52,406 nt of DNA, from positions 1 through 52,406 of the forward strand of contig JBAQFA010000052.1 of assembly GCA_049287025.1 (NCBI GenBank), read 5' to 3'. The stretch's first letter is position 1; every line of letters starts with the position of its first letter. The notes under the pieces are model-generated. The model was not told the DNA's origin and made no database searches. It was given only the letters and a program-made list of their open reading frames with translations. Origin of the DNA: UBA11710 sp049287025. Its GTDB lineage: Bacteria > Patescibacteriota > Patescibacteriia > Magasanikbacterales > UBA922. The position numbers and the translations under genes are program-made. Shown in pieces: positions 39,506 to 45,950 of this stretch.

Positions 39506-39784
39506 CTAAATCATCCGTCCCTTTACCTTCACCCCATTCACACTCAAAAATAATTCCTTAATAAACGCAAATACTTTTTTATGCTGAACAAATATTTTCT
39601 CACCATTTAAATCAAATTCTTTACCATTCTCCAATTCTTCTTTTGAAACAATATTACCAATCATTTTTCTCTCACCATTTTCTTCTACCAACAAATCTAT
39701 TGGCTTGCCAGCAAAACTCATTCCTTCCCAAGTGAGAATAAAAGTACGATTATGATTTTGGTCTGGGTATATCATTGAAGCCAT
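39506..39784 (-). CDS. Hypothetical small beta-rich protein between grpE and dnaK
   Basis: 92 residues, soluble, rich in predicted strands (RTFILTWEGMSFAGKPIDLLVEENGERKMI...). No family or motif recognised. Its C-terminus (KVKGRMI) is read through a short CCTACGTC-type repeat edge. Its position inside the grpE-dnaK region suggests co-regulation by HrcA. Confidence 0.6.
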   Translation of the reverse strand: MASMIYPDQNHNRTFILTWEGMSFAGKPIDLLVEENGERKMIGNIVSKEELENGKEFDLNGEKIFVQHKKVFAFIKELFLSVNGVKVKGRMI

Positions 39785-39897
39785 ATGTTTAAGTTAAAAG
39801 TAAAAAGTAGAAAGTTTGTAAAGTACAAATTAATTTCTTAATTCTTGGCTCATAAGTTGTTTAGACCTGCAAGCCAAAAAAGTTAAAAAATCAATTT

Positions 39898-39953
39898 TGT
39901 ATATCCGTATAATCCGCATTTTCTGTGTAGTAATCCGCGTCTTCTGTGTTTTT
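39898..39953. repeat. 'GACGCGGATTACTA' repeat arm directly after grpE
   Basis: On the minus strand: ACACAGAAGACGCGGATTAC then TACACAGAAAATGCGGATTA. It is closely similar to the arm inside grpE (40199-40250) and to the one before grpE (40945-41006). It begins at the grpE stop codon. Confidence 0.8.
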
Positions 39954-40944
39954 ATTTTGAAACAATCACCTTCGCCACCTTTATCACTTTATCTTTCATC
40001 ATATATCCACTCTCCACTTCCTTCACAATTGTATGTTCTGGCAATTCAGATTCTTCCTCCCCGACTGCTTCGTGTCTATAAGTATCAAACATCTCACCTA
40101 CAGTTTTAATTTTTTCTACTCCATGATCTTGCAATACTTTCCAATACTGTTTCATTATATATTCAATCCCCTTTTTCCAATTACCAAATTTCTTCACATC
40201 AGCATTATCCGCATTTTCTGCATAGTAATCTGCGTCTTCTGTGTCTTTAAACGCCTTACTGAAATTGTCATACACTGGCAAAAAATCTTCCAAAATCTGT
40301 TGTTCGCTCATTCGCACCCATTCACTCCGCATATTTTCTACTTCTTTTTTCAAATTTTGATAATCAGCCTGGGCTCTCTGCCAACCGCCTTTGTATTCTA
40401 CTGCTTCTTGTTTATGTTTTTCACAATCTTTACAATGTTTATGAAATAAACCATGTTTGCCTGCCACGTTTTTATCTTCAGATAACTTTACGTGACCTGC
40501 CTTTTTCATTTCCAACATTTTTTGCACTGAATCTTTGGTAGTAAATTCTATATCATCACGCTTTACTATTTCTTCTGGTTCAAACCATTTTGTTTCCAAC
40601 ACCTCTCGCGGATCAAATTCTATTTCTTGTTTTTCATCGGCTAATTTAAATTTATAATCAACACCCACAAAATGCATTGGCTTATGAAATTCTTTTGGTT
40701 CTACCATACTTACCACCTGGATAAATTCTGGATCTTTCAAATCTAAACCTGTTTCCTCTTTTGCCTCACGTATACATGCCTCGACTGGTGATTCGCCATA
40801 TTCAATACCACCACTGGGACACAACCAAAGATTTCCTTCTAACCATTTTGGTGATCTAATTAATAATATCTTGCCATCTTTATTTTCAATAAAAGCACCC
40901 ACTGTCGCTCGTAAATATTTTTCTTCATTATTTTCTGCTGTCAT
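39952..40944 (-). CDS. grpE: NUDIX hydrolase-GrpE fusion protein
   Basis: A 330-residue protein with two domains. Residues 10-150 are a NUDIX hydrolase with a perfect box (G45-x5-E51-x7-REAKEETGL), which cleaves nucleoside diphosphates linked to another moiety. A Cys/His-rich linker (HKHCKDCEKHKQ, about 165-176) leads to a GrpE domain: the coiled coil RAQADYQNLKKEVENMR, LEDFLPVYDNF, and the beta-wing MFDTYRHEAVGEEES...YMMKDKVIKVAKVIV. GrpE is the nucleotide exchange factor of DnaK. Residues about 232-248 (DTEDADYYAENADNAD) are translated from a repeat arm that also flanks the gene. No frameshift separates the domains, so the fusion appears real. Confidence 0.9.
   Translation of the reverse strand: MTAENNEEKYLRATVGAFIENKDGKILLIRSPKWLEGNLWLCPSGGIEYGESPVEACIREAKEETGLDLKDPEFIQVVSMVEPKEFHKPMHFVGVDYKFKLADEKQEIEFDPREVLETKWFEPEEIVKRDDIEFTTKDSVQKMLEMKKAGHVKLSEDKNVAGKHGLFHKHCKDCEKHKQEAVEYKGGWQRAQADYQNLKKEVENMRSEWVRMSEQQILEDFLPVYDNFSKAFKDTEDADYYAENADNADVKKFGNWKKGIEYIMKQYWKVLQDHGVEKIKTVGEMFDTYRHEAVGEEESELPEHTIVKEVESGYMMKDKVIKVAKVIVSK
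40199..40250. repeat. Repeat arm translated inside grpE
   Basis: On the minus strand: GACACAGAAGACGCAGATTA then CTATGCAGAAAATGCGGATA. It is nearly the same as the untranslated arms on both sides of the gene and is read in frame as a 17-residue acidic loop between the helices of the GrpE dimer domain. Confidence 0.85.
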
Positions 40945-41006
40945 AAAAAATCATTTATCCGCGTGATCTGCGTTATCCGCATAAAAATCCGCGTCATCTG
41001 TGTCTT
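40945..41006. repeat. 'GACGCGGAT' repeat arm between hrcA and grpE
   Basis: On the minus strand: GACACAGATGACGCGGATTT, TTATGCGGATAACGCAGATC, ACGCGGATAAATG. It runs up to the grpE start codon and leaves no room for a conventional ribosome binding site. Confidence 0.8.
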
Positions 41007-41008
41007 AA

Positions 41009-41689
41009 TTATCCATTTAACAATTTAACAATTTTTAAAAGACCTACACTCTCACCATAATCCATTCTGGTTGGCCCAATAATTACCAGTAAACCTTCTC
41101 CACCAAATTTGGTTGCTACTAGCCCACAAGCCTTACCAAAAGGATTTTTTTGCCCAATCAATATATCTATTTCTTGACCAATCGTCTCAAACATTTCTCC
41201 CATACCATCTTCACAATTATCAAAAATATTTGAAATTGAAGTTATACTCTGATTATCACGAAATTCTGGCTGAGAAAATAAACTAGAAATACCAGTATAA
41301 TAAATATTGTCTGGATTGAAAGCCACAATCACGGCTTCACCAGTTTCTTCAGAAATCAATTTGGCAAAACCTTTAACCTTTTTAATATCATCTTTTTCAT
41401 CTTTGACCAAGTCTTCAATCCTAGTTCTAGTTTTCTGTTTTATTTTATCTTCTTGCATCAAATTCTCTACATAATACTGATAACCTAATTCTGTCGGGAT
41501 TCTGCCAGCCGATGTATGGGGATGAGTCAAAAACCCAAGTTCTTCCAATTCACGCATTTCATTTCGTATGGTTGGAGCCGAAATATCCAAACCAGATTTT
41601 AAAACCAAAAAATTTGACCCAACTGGTTCGGCTGTTTTGATATAACTTTCTACGATTAGTTTTAGTAATAGTTCTTTGCGCTTATCCAT
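41009..41689 (-). CDS. hrcA: Heat-shock repressor HrcA, short form
   Basis: A 226-residue repressor that binds the CIRCE operator and blocks hrcA/grpE/dnaK transcription until heat stress. The winged-helix N-terminus is clear (RKELLLKLIVESYIKTAEPV, ISAPTIRNEMRELEELGFL, HTSAGRIPTELGYQYYV). The C-terminal GAF-like part ends in VIIGPTRMDYGESVGLL. It is shorter than the roughly 340 residues of B. subtilis HrcA, mostly through loss of the inserted dimerisation domain. I start at the ATG at 41689. The CIRCE element lies 77 bases upstream, so it controls itself. Confidence 0.93.
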   Translation of the reverse strand: MDKRKELLLKLIVESYIKTAEPVGSNFLVLKSGLDISAPTIRNEMRELEELGFLTHPHTSAGRIPTELGYQYYVENLMQEDKIKQKTRTRIEDLVKDEKDDIKKVKGFAKLISEETGEAVIVAFNPDNIYYTGISSLFSQPEFRDNQSITSISNIFDNCEDGMGEMFETIGQEIDILIGQKNPFGKACGLVATKFGGEGLLVIIGPTRMDYGESVGLLKIVKLLNG

Positions 41690-41696
41690 AACATTG

Positions 41697-41764
41697 ATTT
41701 CACTGAATGATAATGATTTCACAGATTTTTCAGTGTAATCTACTTTTTAATCTGTGGAATCAAT
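41697..41764. repeat. 'ATCTGTGAAATCA' two-armed repeat in the hrcA leader
   Basis: CACTGAATGATAATGATTTC / GTGGAATCAATGTT units. It occupies the leader between the CIRCE operator and the hrcA start codon. Same family as 42185-42228 and 30843-30970. Confidence 0.7.
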
Positions 41765-41765
41765 G

Positions 41766-41792
41766 TTAGCACTCTCTACATTCGAGTGATAA
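41766..41792 (-). promoter_or_regulatory. CIRCE operator for HrcA
   Basis: TTAGCACTC-N9-GAGTGATAA: one mismatch to the consensus TTAGCACTC-N9-GAGTGCTAA. It starts one base after the -10 box, so bound HrcA would block RNA polymerase. Confidence 0.9.
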
Positions 41793-41793
41793 C

Positions 41794-41822
41794 ATTATAC
41801 CGCTAGCACTCAATGGTGTCAA
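41794..41822 (-). promoter_or_regulatory. Consensus promoter of the hrcA region
   Basis: A perfect TTGACA (41817-41822), a 17-base spacer and a perfect TATAAT (41794-41799) on the minus strand. The spacer holds an extra GAGTGCTAG half-site like that of CIRCE. Confidence 0.9.
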
Positions 41823-41840
41823 CTGCTAAGTTATCCACAA

Positions 41841-41868
41841 CAAAAAACCCGCCTTTTTAGACGGGTTA
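41841..41868 (-). terminator. Terminator of the 59-residue protein gene
   Basis: An AACCCG / CGGGTT stem followed on the minus strand by six T residues. It lies between this gene and the hrcA promoter. Confidence 0.75.
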
Positions 41869-41884
41869 ACTTGAAAAACTTAAG

Positions 41885-42067
41885 TTATTCACCTTTTCTT
41901 CTTTGTAAACCATATCTCTTAGCGTGATCTCTTGCTCTGTCTGCGCTAGCACCACCAGAATATCTACCAGCTGTGGTATTCCTAACACCAACATAAACTC
42001 CATCATCTTTTAAGTCTATACTAACTTCATTTCCTTTGTCATCTGAGTAGACTTCTTTTTTAGACAT
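41885..42067 (-). CDS. Small basic protein of unknown function
   Basis: 59 residues with a strand-rich first half (SDDKGNEVSIDLKDDGVYVGVRN) and a basic tail (RARDHAKRYGLQRRKGE). I start at the ATG at 42067; an upstream in-frame ATG would add a hydrophobic leader encoded in AT-rich spacer, which is less likely. It has its own terminators on both sides. No family recognised. Confidence 0.6.
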   Translation of the reverse strand: MSKKEVYSDDKGNEVSIDLKDDGVYVGVRNTTAGRYSGGASADRARDHAKRYGLQRRKGE

Positions 42068-42146
42068 ATAAATATATTTAATAATTATAAATAATATAAC
42101 ACATAAATATATCACACAACAAGCACTTTGTCAAGATGATTATCCA

Positions 42147-42173
42147 CAAAAAACCCGCCTTCTAGACGGGTTT
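42147..42173 (-). terminator. Terminator of the SPFH gene
   Basis: AAACCCG / CGGGTTT stem followed on the minus strand by six T residues. It is nearly identical to the terminator at 41841. Confidence 0.75.
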
Positions 42174-42184
42174 AAACTTTACAA

Positions 42185-42228
42185 TTTACAATCTGTGAAA
42201 TCTTTTATCATTCAGTGAAATCAATGTT
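42185..42228. repeat. 'ATCTGTGAAATC' repeat arm after the SPFH gene
   Basis: AATCTGTGAAATC ... TTCAGTGAAATCAATGTT, ending at the SPFH stop codon. Same family as the hrcA leader repeat. Confidence 0.65.
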
Positions 42229-42819
42229 TTACTTGTCCGCTATCTTCTTATACTCACTCACATCAGCAATCTCACTCAATAACACATTTTCTACATAGAT
42301 ACCACGAGAATAAAAGATTCTTTCTAATTCATTTTTTAATTCTGTCTCTACAGCATCACGTTTTTGACCAATTATATCAGCTTTATCAAATCGGCTCATA
42401 ACCATACGGATTCTGGAGCGAACAGTTGGACGAATAATCTTTTCTACAAAGTCCTCTCCTACTGTCTGCCAAATCGCTGGAATTTGGTGAATATCTAGAC
42501 GTAATAATATAGTTCCCTCTACCCCTACTCTCTTATCATCCTGAGTCACAGCCGCGGTTGGGATATCACCCATGGCTTTTTTATTATCCCCATTAAATTC
42601 ACGAGAAATACTATATTCCAAAGTCTGAGTATTGAACAATTTAGCCTTTTGCCAAAACGGAATCTTCAAATGAAGACCTGGGGTCAAAACTTTCTTCAAA
42701 ACTCCTCTACCAAGGTCATAAACACAAGCCACATACCCTGGTGGTACATAAATAAAAATTCCTTTTAAGACATCTTCCATGACAAAGGAATACATTAATT
42801 TGTCTAGTGAATCAGCCAT
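42229..42819 (-). CDS. SPFH/prohibitin (band 7) domain protein
   Basis: A 196-residue protein covering just the SPFH core: FIYVPPGYVACVYDLGRGVL, LTPGLHLKIPFWQKAKLFNTQTLEYSI, VEGTILLRLDIHQIPAIWQTVG, RPTVRSRIRMVMSRFDKADIIGQKRDAVETEL and YVENVLLSEI. No clear N-terminal membrane helix and no long C-terminal coiled coil are present, so it is a minimal form. Family members form membrane-associated rings that organise proteases such as FtsH. Partner proteins are not evident here. Confidence 0.85.
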   Translation of the reverse strand: MADSLDKLMYSFVMEDVLKGIFIYVPPGYVACVYDLGRGVLKKVLTPGLHLKIPFWQKAKLFNTQTLEYSISREFNGDNKKAMGDIPTAAVTQDDKRVGVEGTILLRLDIHQIPAIWQTVGEDFVEKIIRPTVRSRIRMVMSRFDKADIIGQKRDAVETELKNELERIFYSRGIYVENVLLSEIADVSEYKKIADK

Positions 42820-42829
42820 ATTGTTGTAT

Positions 42830-42905
42830 ATTTAATTGTTAAATTGTTACATTGTTACATTGTTTAACAGTGTAACAGTGTGGCAATGTAGCAATATGTC
42901 AATTT
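42830..42905. repeat. 'ACATTGTTACATTG' two-armed repeat
   Basis: The left arm TTGTTAAATTGTTACATTGT is mirrored by ACAGTGTAACAGTGTGGCAA and TGTAGCAATATGTCAATTTT. It lies between yidC and the SPFH gene. A short relative (ATTTAACAATTTAACAATTT) is translated at the 3' end of hrcA (41012-41036). Confidence 0.65.
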
Positions 42906-42930
42906 TAGCTTATATTAGCCAATTTTTACC

Positions 42931-43638
42931 TTAATGAGCCTTTTTTACTGGCTTTGTTTTAAACAATACCTTACTAAACTGATGAATTATAACAGAAAAT
43001 ACCAAAGATGTCAATATAAATAAAGATTTTACCATTGGCAATATCCACAATGCTAAAAATGAAAATGCTGGAAATAGTATAAAATAAGCCAAATCTGACT
43101 TTGTTAAAGCCTTGTTTTTTCTATATCCAAGATAAATTTCTCCTAACAAAAACACGGCCACGATCCCCGGCCAGATAAAATCATGTATTTGACCTAATTC
43201 AAAACCATAAAAAACTGTATTTATCTTACCAGGAAAATTGATAAAAGGGTATAAAATTTTAATTACCTTTTCTCCAGTAATACCCCGTAAAAACACTTGA
43301 TACAAAAGAACCAATACTAATACTTGAACACCTAGTACAATCGCCTTACTCCATGGTCTAACCTTTTTTCTCTGTAAAAGCTTGCGCATCTCTGTCTTAA
43401 GCATTACTGGATCATTCTTGAATGATTTTTCTAACTCTGTTGCCTGATTACCCAAATCTTCTTCTTTAGCTTTGGCTTTTTCTGTTACCAGAGTAAATGG
43501 CAAAAGCACTAAACGCAAAATAATTGTCAAATAAACTACTGCCCAACCCAAATTAGCATTGGTATGTTCATTATAAAGCCAAATAAGTAGATTGAATAAT
43601 GGCTGGTAAAGAAAATCGTGCCAAATGATTGCTAACAT
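42931..43638 (-). CDS. yidC: Membrane protein insertase YidC/Oxa1
   Basis: A 235-residue insertase with five predicted helices; it places proteins into the membrane with or without SecYEG. Family features are WAVVYLTIILRLVLLPFTL (first core helix with the conserved Arg), the charged cytoplasmic hairpin, QVLVLVLLYQVFLRG and the late FSFLALWILPMVKSLFIL. The basic tail (KPVKKAH) fits ribosome docking. I start at the ATG at 43638; the longer frame upstream is repeat sequence. rpmH and rnpA, common neighbours, are absent. Confidence 0.88.
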   Translation of the reverse strand: MLAIIWHDFLYQPLFNLLIWLYNEHTNANLGWAVVYLTIILRLVLLPFTLVTEKAKAKEEDLGNQATELEKSFKNDPVMLKTEMRKLLQRKKVRPWSKAIVLGVQVLVLVLLYQVFLRGITGEKVIKILYPFINFPGKINTVFYGFELGQIHDFIWPGIVAVFLLGEIYLGYRKNKALTKSDLAYFILFPAFSFLALWILPMVKSLFILTSLVFSVIIHQFSKVLFKTKPVKKAH

Positions 43639-43640
43639 AA

Positions 43641-43725
43641 AAAAATTCTTAGTTCTGAATTCATAGTTCTCAGTAAAATTTTTATAAACAAAACAAACTT
43701 TGAACTCTAAGACCCGTATATTATA
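43641..43725. repeat. 'TTCTTAGTTCTGAATTC' repeat upstream of yidC
   Basis: TTCTTAGTTCTGAATTCATA, GTTCTCAG and the mirrored TTTGAACTCTAAGACC. It runs into the yidC start codon. Confidence 0.55.
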
Positions 43726-43755
43726 GCAAAATATCAAAAAATAGGCAACAAAACC

Positions 43756-43784
43756 TTGACAAAATAACTAAAAAATGTTTAAAT
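43756..43784 (+). promoter_or_regulatory. Promoter of structured RNA E
   Basis: A perfect TTGACA (43756-43761), a 17-base spacer and TTAAAT (43779-43784), right before a GC-rich gene-free island. Confidence 0.65.
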
Positions 43785-43790
43785 CAAAAT

Positions 43791-44130
43791 AATCTACTTC
43801 TCAGGGAGGCAAGACTTGGTCTAGAACCAGATGGGCAGTAGAGGGTGAGGACTTTGACTACCAGCAACGTCAAACCCTCCACGCGCCTCATTAGTGTGAG
43901 GCACCCACTTGGCTCTAGACCACCCGCAACAGAGTAGCCTGCACTGGCACCGAACTCCACCACGAGCAGAGGGATCGGGCTTTCACAGTGCAGTGACTGG
44001 AAAGATAATGACAGCTTTCCTACGCTTTCAAACAGCGTGGACTGTCTAAAATCCAGTCTAGGGGCAGGGAGACATCCTGCCCCTGCTACTCTGCGGGTCA
44101 CACAAACACCATTAAACATGGTTGTTTTTT
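43791..44130 (+). ncRNA. Structured RNA island E, family unassigned
   Basis: About 340 bases between a promoter and a terminator (ACACCAT/ATGGTTGT with a T-run, 44107-44132). Domain 1 is closed by TGGTCTAGA/CTCTAGACCA. Domain 2 is closed by ACCCGCA...GAGTAGC (43923-43939) with GCTACTCTGCGGGT (44084-44098). It contains CTGCACTG/CAGTGCAG, ACTGGA/TCCAGT, ACGCT/AGCGT and GGGGCAGG/CCTGCCCC. The two-domain layout is that of a large ribozyme-like RNA, but I find no RNase P or tmRNA hallmark. Confidence 0.65.
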
Positions 44131-44151
44131 TATTTTAATTCAATCCACACC

Positions 44152-44180
44152 TTGACAAACAAAAAAAATTCAGGTATATT
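44152..44180 (+). promoter_or_regulatory. Promoter of the tRNA and structured RNA F
   Basis: A perfect TTGACA (44152-44157), a 17-base spacer and TATATT (44175-44180). Transcription would start near 44187, about 19 bases before the tRNA. Confidence 0.8.
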
Positions 44181-44205
44181 ATTGCATCGCTCATTTTATA
44201 TGTGT

Positions 44206-44280
44206 GGGAATTTAGCTCAGTAGGTAGAGCAGGGTCTTAAAAACCCCGTGTCGCTGGTTCAATTCCAGTAATTCCCACCA
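44206..44280 (+). tRNA. tRNA with UAA-type anticodon loop on a class I body
   Basis: 75 bases with encoded CCA. The acceptor stem GGGAATT/AATTCCC, D arm GCTC/GAGC with GG in the loop and T arm GCTGG-TTCAATT-CCAGT are all sound. The anticodon arm folds best as GGGT-CTTAAAA-ACCC, whose loop is that of tRNA-Leu(UAA), yet the variable loop is only five bases; bacterial tRNA-Leu has a long one. Position 26 or one stem base is missing, and A-C opposes at the stem base. A CTT (Lys) reading does not fold. Identity is therefore uncertain: Leu by anticodon, class I by shape. Confidence 0.75.
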
Positions 44281-44594
44281 CACCGGAGTGGACATAAGGT
44301 TGGGGAACCTATTAAGGTTGCCCACTCCGGTACTTTTCGACCTCATCGAGATAGTGAGAGGGTTCATTCTCTCCTCCAGCCTATGTGACTGGTCTAAATA
44401 GCCTTAGATGGCAGACCAAGTCAAGACTGGAAAACACTGTGTCAGATGAGGAAACCCCGGGACGTCACGATTGGTTATACCCAACAAGGGTGAAGCACAC
44501 CCAACATCCCTTGTGGTATACCAATCGTGGCGATCCCAGGGACCCACGATTTATTTTGGAACACAAAAAAAGACACTTGTATGCGTCTTTTTTA
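44281..44594 (+). ncRNA. Structured RNA F, co-transcribed with the tRNA
   Basis: It begins at the tRNA 3' end: ACCGGAGTGG (44282-44291) pairs with CCCACTCCGGT (44321-44331). A second strong hairpin joins CACGATTGG(T)TATACC to GGTATACCAATCGTG (about 44466-44529), extended by CCGGGA/TCCCAGG pairs. A terminator (AAAAAAGAC/GTCTTTTTT, 44563-44594) closes it. There is no separate promoter, so the tRNA and this RNA are one primary transcript. No group I intron core and no known RNA family were recognised. Confidence 0.55.
44563..44594. terminator. Bidirectional terminator between RNA F and the exporter operon
   Basis: AAAAAAGAC-ACTTGTATGC-GTCTTTTTT; T-runs on both strands. It also ends the minus-strand exporter operon. 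Confidence 0.7.
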
Positions 44595-44605
44595 TTAACA
44601 AAAAT

Positions 44606-44637
44606 TTATTCCTTACTCTTTATTCCTTATTCCTTAC
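44606..44637. repeat. 'ATTCCTTATTCCTTA' direct repeat
   Basis: Units TTATTCCTTACTC / TTTATTCCTTATTCCTTA; the same run occurs at 50028-50066. It overlaps the last codons of the permease. Confidence 0.6.
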
Positions 44638-45868
44638 GAAGAGCTTCTATTGGATCTAAATTAGCGGCTTTTTTCGCAGGATATATTCCAAAAAATAATC
44701 CGACGATGGTAGAAAATCCCAAAGCCAAAACCACAGAAAAAATAGATATTGAAAAAATCCAATTGAGCCCATAACTAACCGCGCCATAGTAAACCAAGTA
44801 GGATATTATTAATCCCAAAATTATACCTACCACCCCGCCAGCAAACGTCAATAAAACTGCCTCGGACAAAAATTGTTGTAAAATATCTTTATTTTTTGCT
44901 CCCACAGCTTTGCGCAAACCAATTTCAAAAGTTCTTTCCGCCACTGACACATACATAATATTAGTAATTCCGACTCCACCAACTATCAGGGAAATACAAA
45001 CTAAGGCCACCAAGAGCAAGGTGATACCACCAACGATCGTTTCTAAAGTGCTCCGAATTTCTTCCATAGTCGTCACTTTAAAATCATCTTTACTAACATC
45101 AGTAATATCATGCCGTTCTCTTAATAAATATTCAATATCTTCTTTGGTGCTATTTATTTTGTTTATATCAGTTACATGAGCATTGATACCAATAGTATAA
45201 TCTGTACCCAAAAATTTCTTTTGCAAAGTTTTGGTTGGAATATAGACGACACTATCAAAATCAAATCCAAAGCTAGCTCCCCGCTCTACCATTACCCCCA
45301 CTACTCTAAAGGCTTTACCGCCTACATAAACATTTTTACCAATTGCCTCTTCATCACCAAACAAAGTATCTTTTATTTTGTATCCAAGCACAATTACTTG
45401 AGCCAATGAATCTTCTTCCTCTACAGTATAAAATCGACCACTAGATAATTCTACTACATCTACTTGCGGAACTTGAGCGCCATAACCAAAAATTATTGTA
45501 CTCTTTTTTTCGCCAGCATATTTCACCACCTCTTGACTCGTGACATAATTATAAGCCCCGTCAATATTTTTATTTTTTAATATTTCTTCCATGTCAGTAT
45601 TTTTGAGCGTGGTAATAGTGACCCCAGAAGCCATACTAGTAGCGCTACCAGTTTCACCTTTGCCTGGTACTCTAGCTTCAATATTCAAAGTATTAGGACT
45701 ATAAATATCAAGCTCACCCAAAACCATATGTTCTAATCCTTTACCAGCCGACATAATAATTACTACTGAAGAAATCCCAATACTAAGAGCTATAACAGTC
45801 AAAATCGTACGCATTTTCTGGCGCATGAGAGATTGGTAAGCGATTTGTATATTATCTTTAAATTTCAT
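44627..45868 (-). CDS. MacB-like ABC transporter permease (second copy)
   Basis: A 413-residue permease with the MacB/FtsX layout: an N-terminal helix (MRTILTVIALSIGISSVVIIMSAG), a MacB periplasmic core domain of about 220 residues and three C-terminal helices. The family blocks VGGVGITNIMYVSVAERTFEIGLRKAVGAKNKDIL and GIYPAKKAANLDPIEALRKE are present. I start at the ATG at 45868, since the five residues before it come from a repeat arm. It is the distal gene of the adaptor-ATPase-permease operon. Together with the 46425 permease it could form a heterodimer. Confidence 0.9.
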   Translation of the reverse strand: MKFKDNIQIAYQSLMRQKMRTILTVIALSIGISSVVIIMSAGKGLEHMVLGELDIYSPNTLNIEARVPGKGETGSATSMASGVTITTLKNTDMEEILKNKNIDGAYNYVTSQEVVKYAGEKKSTIIFGYGAQVPQVDVVELSSGRFYTVEEEDSLAQVIVLGYKIKDTLFGDEEAIGKNVYVGGKAFRVVGVMVERGASFGFDFDSVVYIPTKTLQKKFLGTDYTIGINAHVTDINKINSTKEDIEYLLRERHDITDVSKDDFKVTTMEEIRSTLETIVGGITLLLVALVCISLIVGGVGITNIMYVSVAERTFEIGLRKAVGAKNKDILQQFLSEAVLLTFAGGVVGIILGLIISYLVYYGAVSYGLNWIFSISIFSVVLALGFSTIVGLFFGIYPAKKAANLDPIEALRKE

Positions 45869-45869
45869 A

Positions 45870-45950
45870 GATACAAAATACAAAATTTACAGAAATACAG
45901 ACACTTCATATTTCGTACTTTTGTACTTTCTGTATTCTGTATCTTTTTTA
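45870..45950. repeat. 'GATACAAAATACAAAATT' two-armed repeat
   Basis: GATACAAAATACAAAATTTA is mirrored by TTTCTGTATTCTGTATC; the inner units CGTACTTTTGTACTTTCTG pair as well. It spans the gap between the two neighbouring genes and abuts the permease start codon. Confidence 0.75.

Noticed and set aside
43639..43737. A longer YidC N-terminus
   Set aside because: The upstream 33 residues are polar and encoded by a TTCTTAGTTCTGAATTC-type repeat; YidC-type cores start close to the first helix.
44206..44594. A group I intron in the tRNA
   Set aside because: The tRNA halves are contiguous and the acceptor, D and T arms are complete. The downstream RNA lacks the P/Q/R/S core words I would expect.
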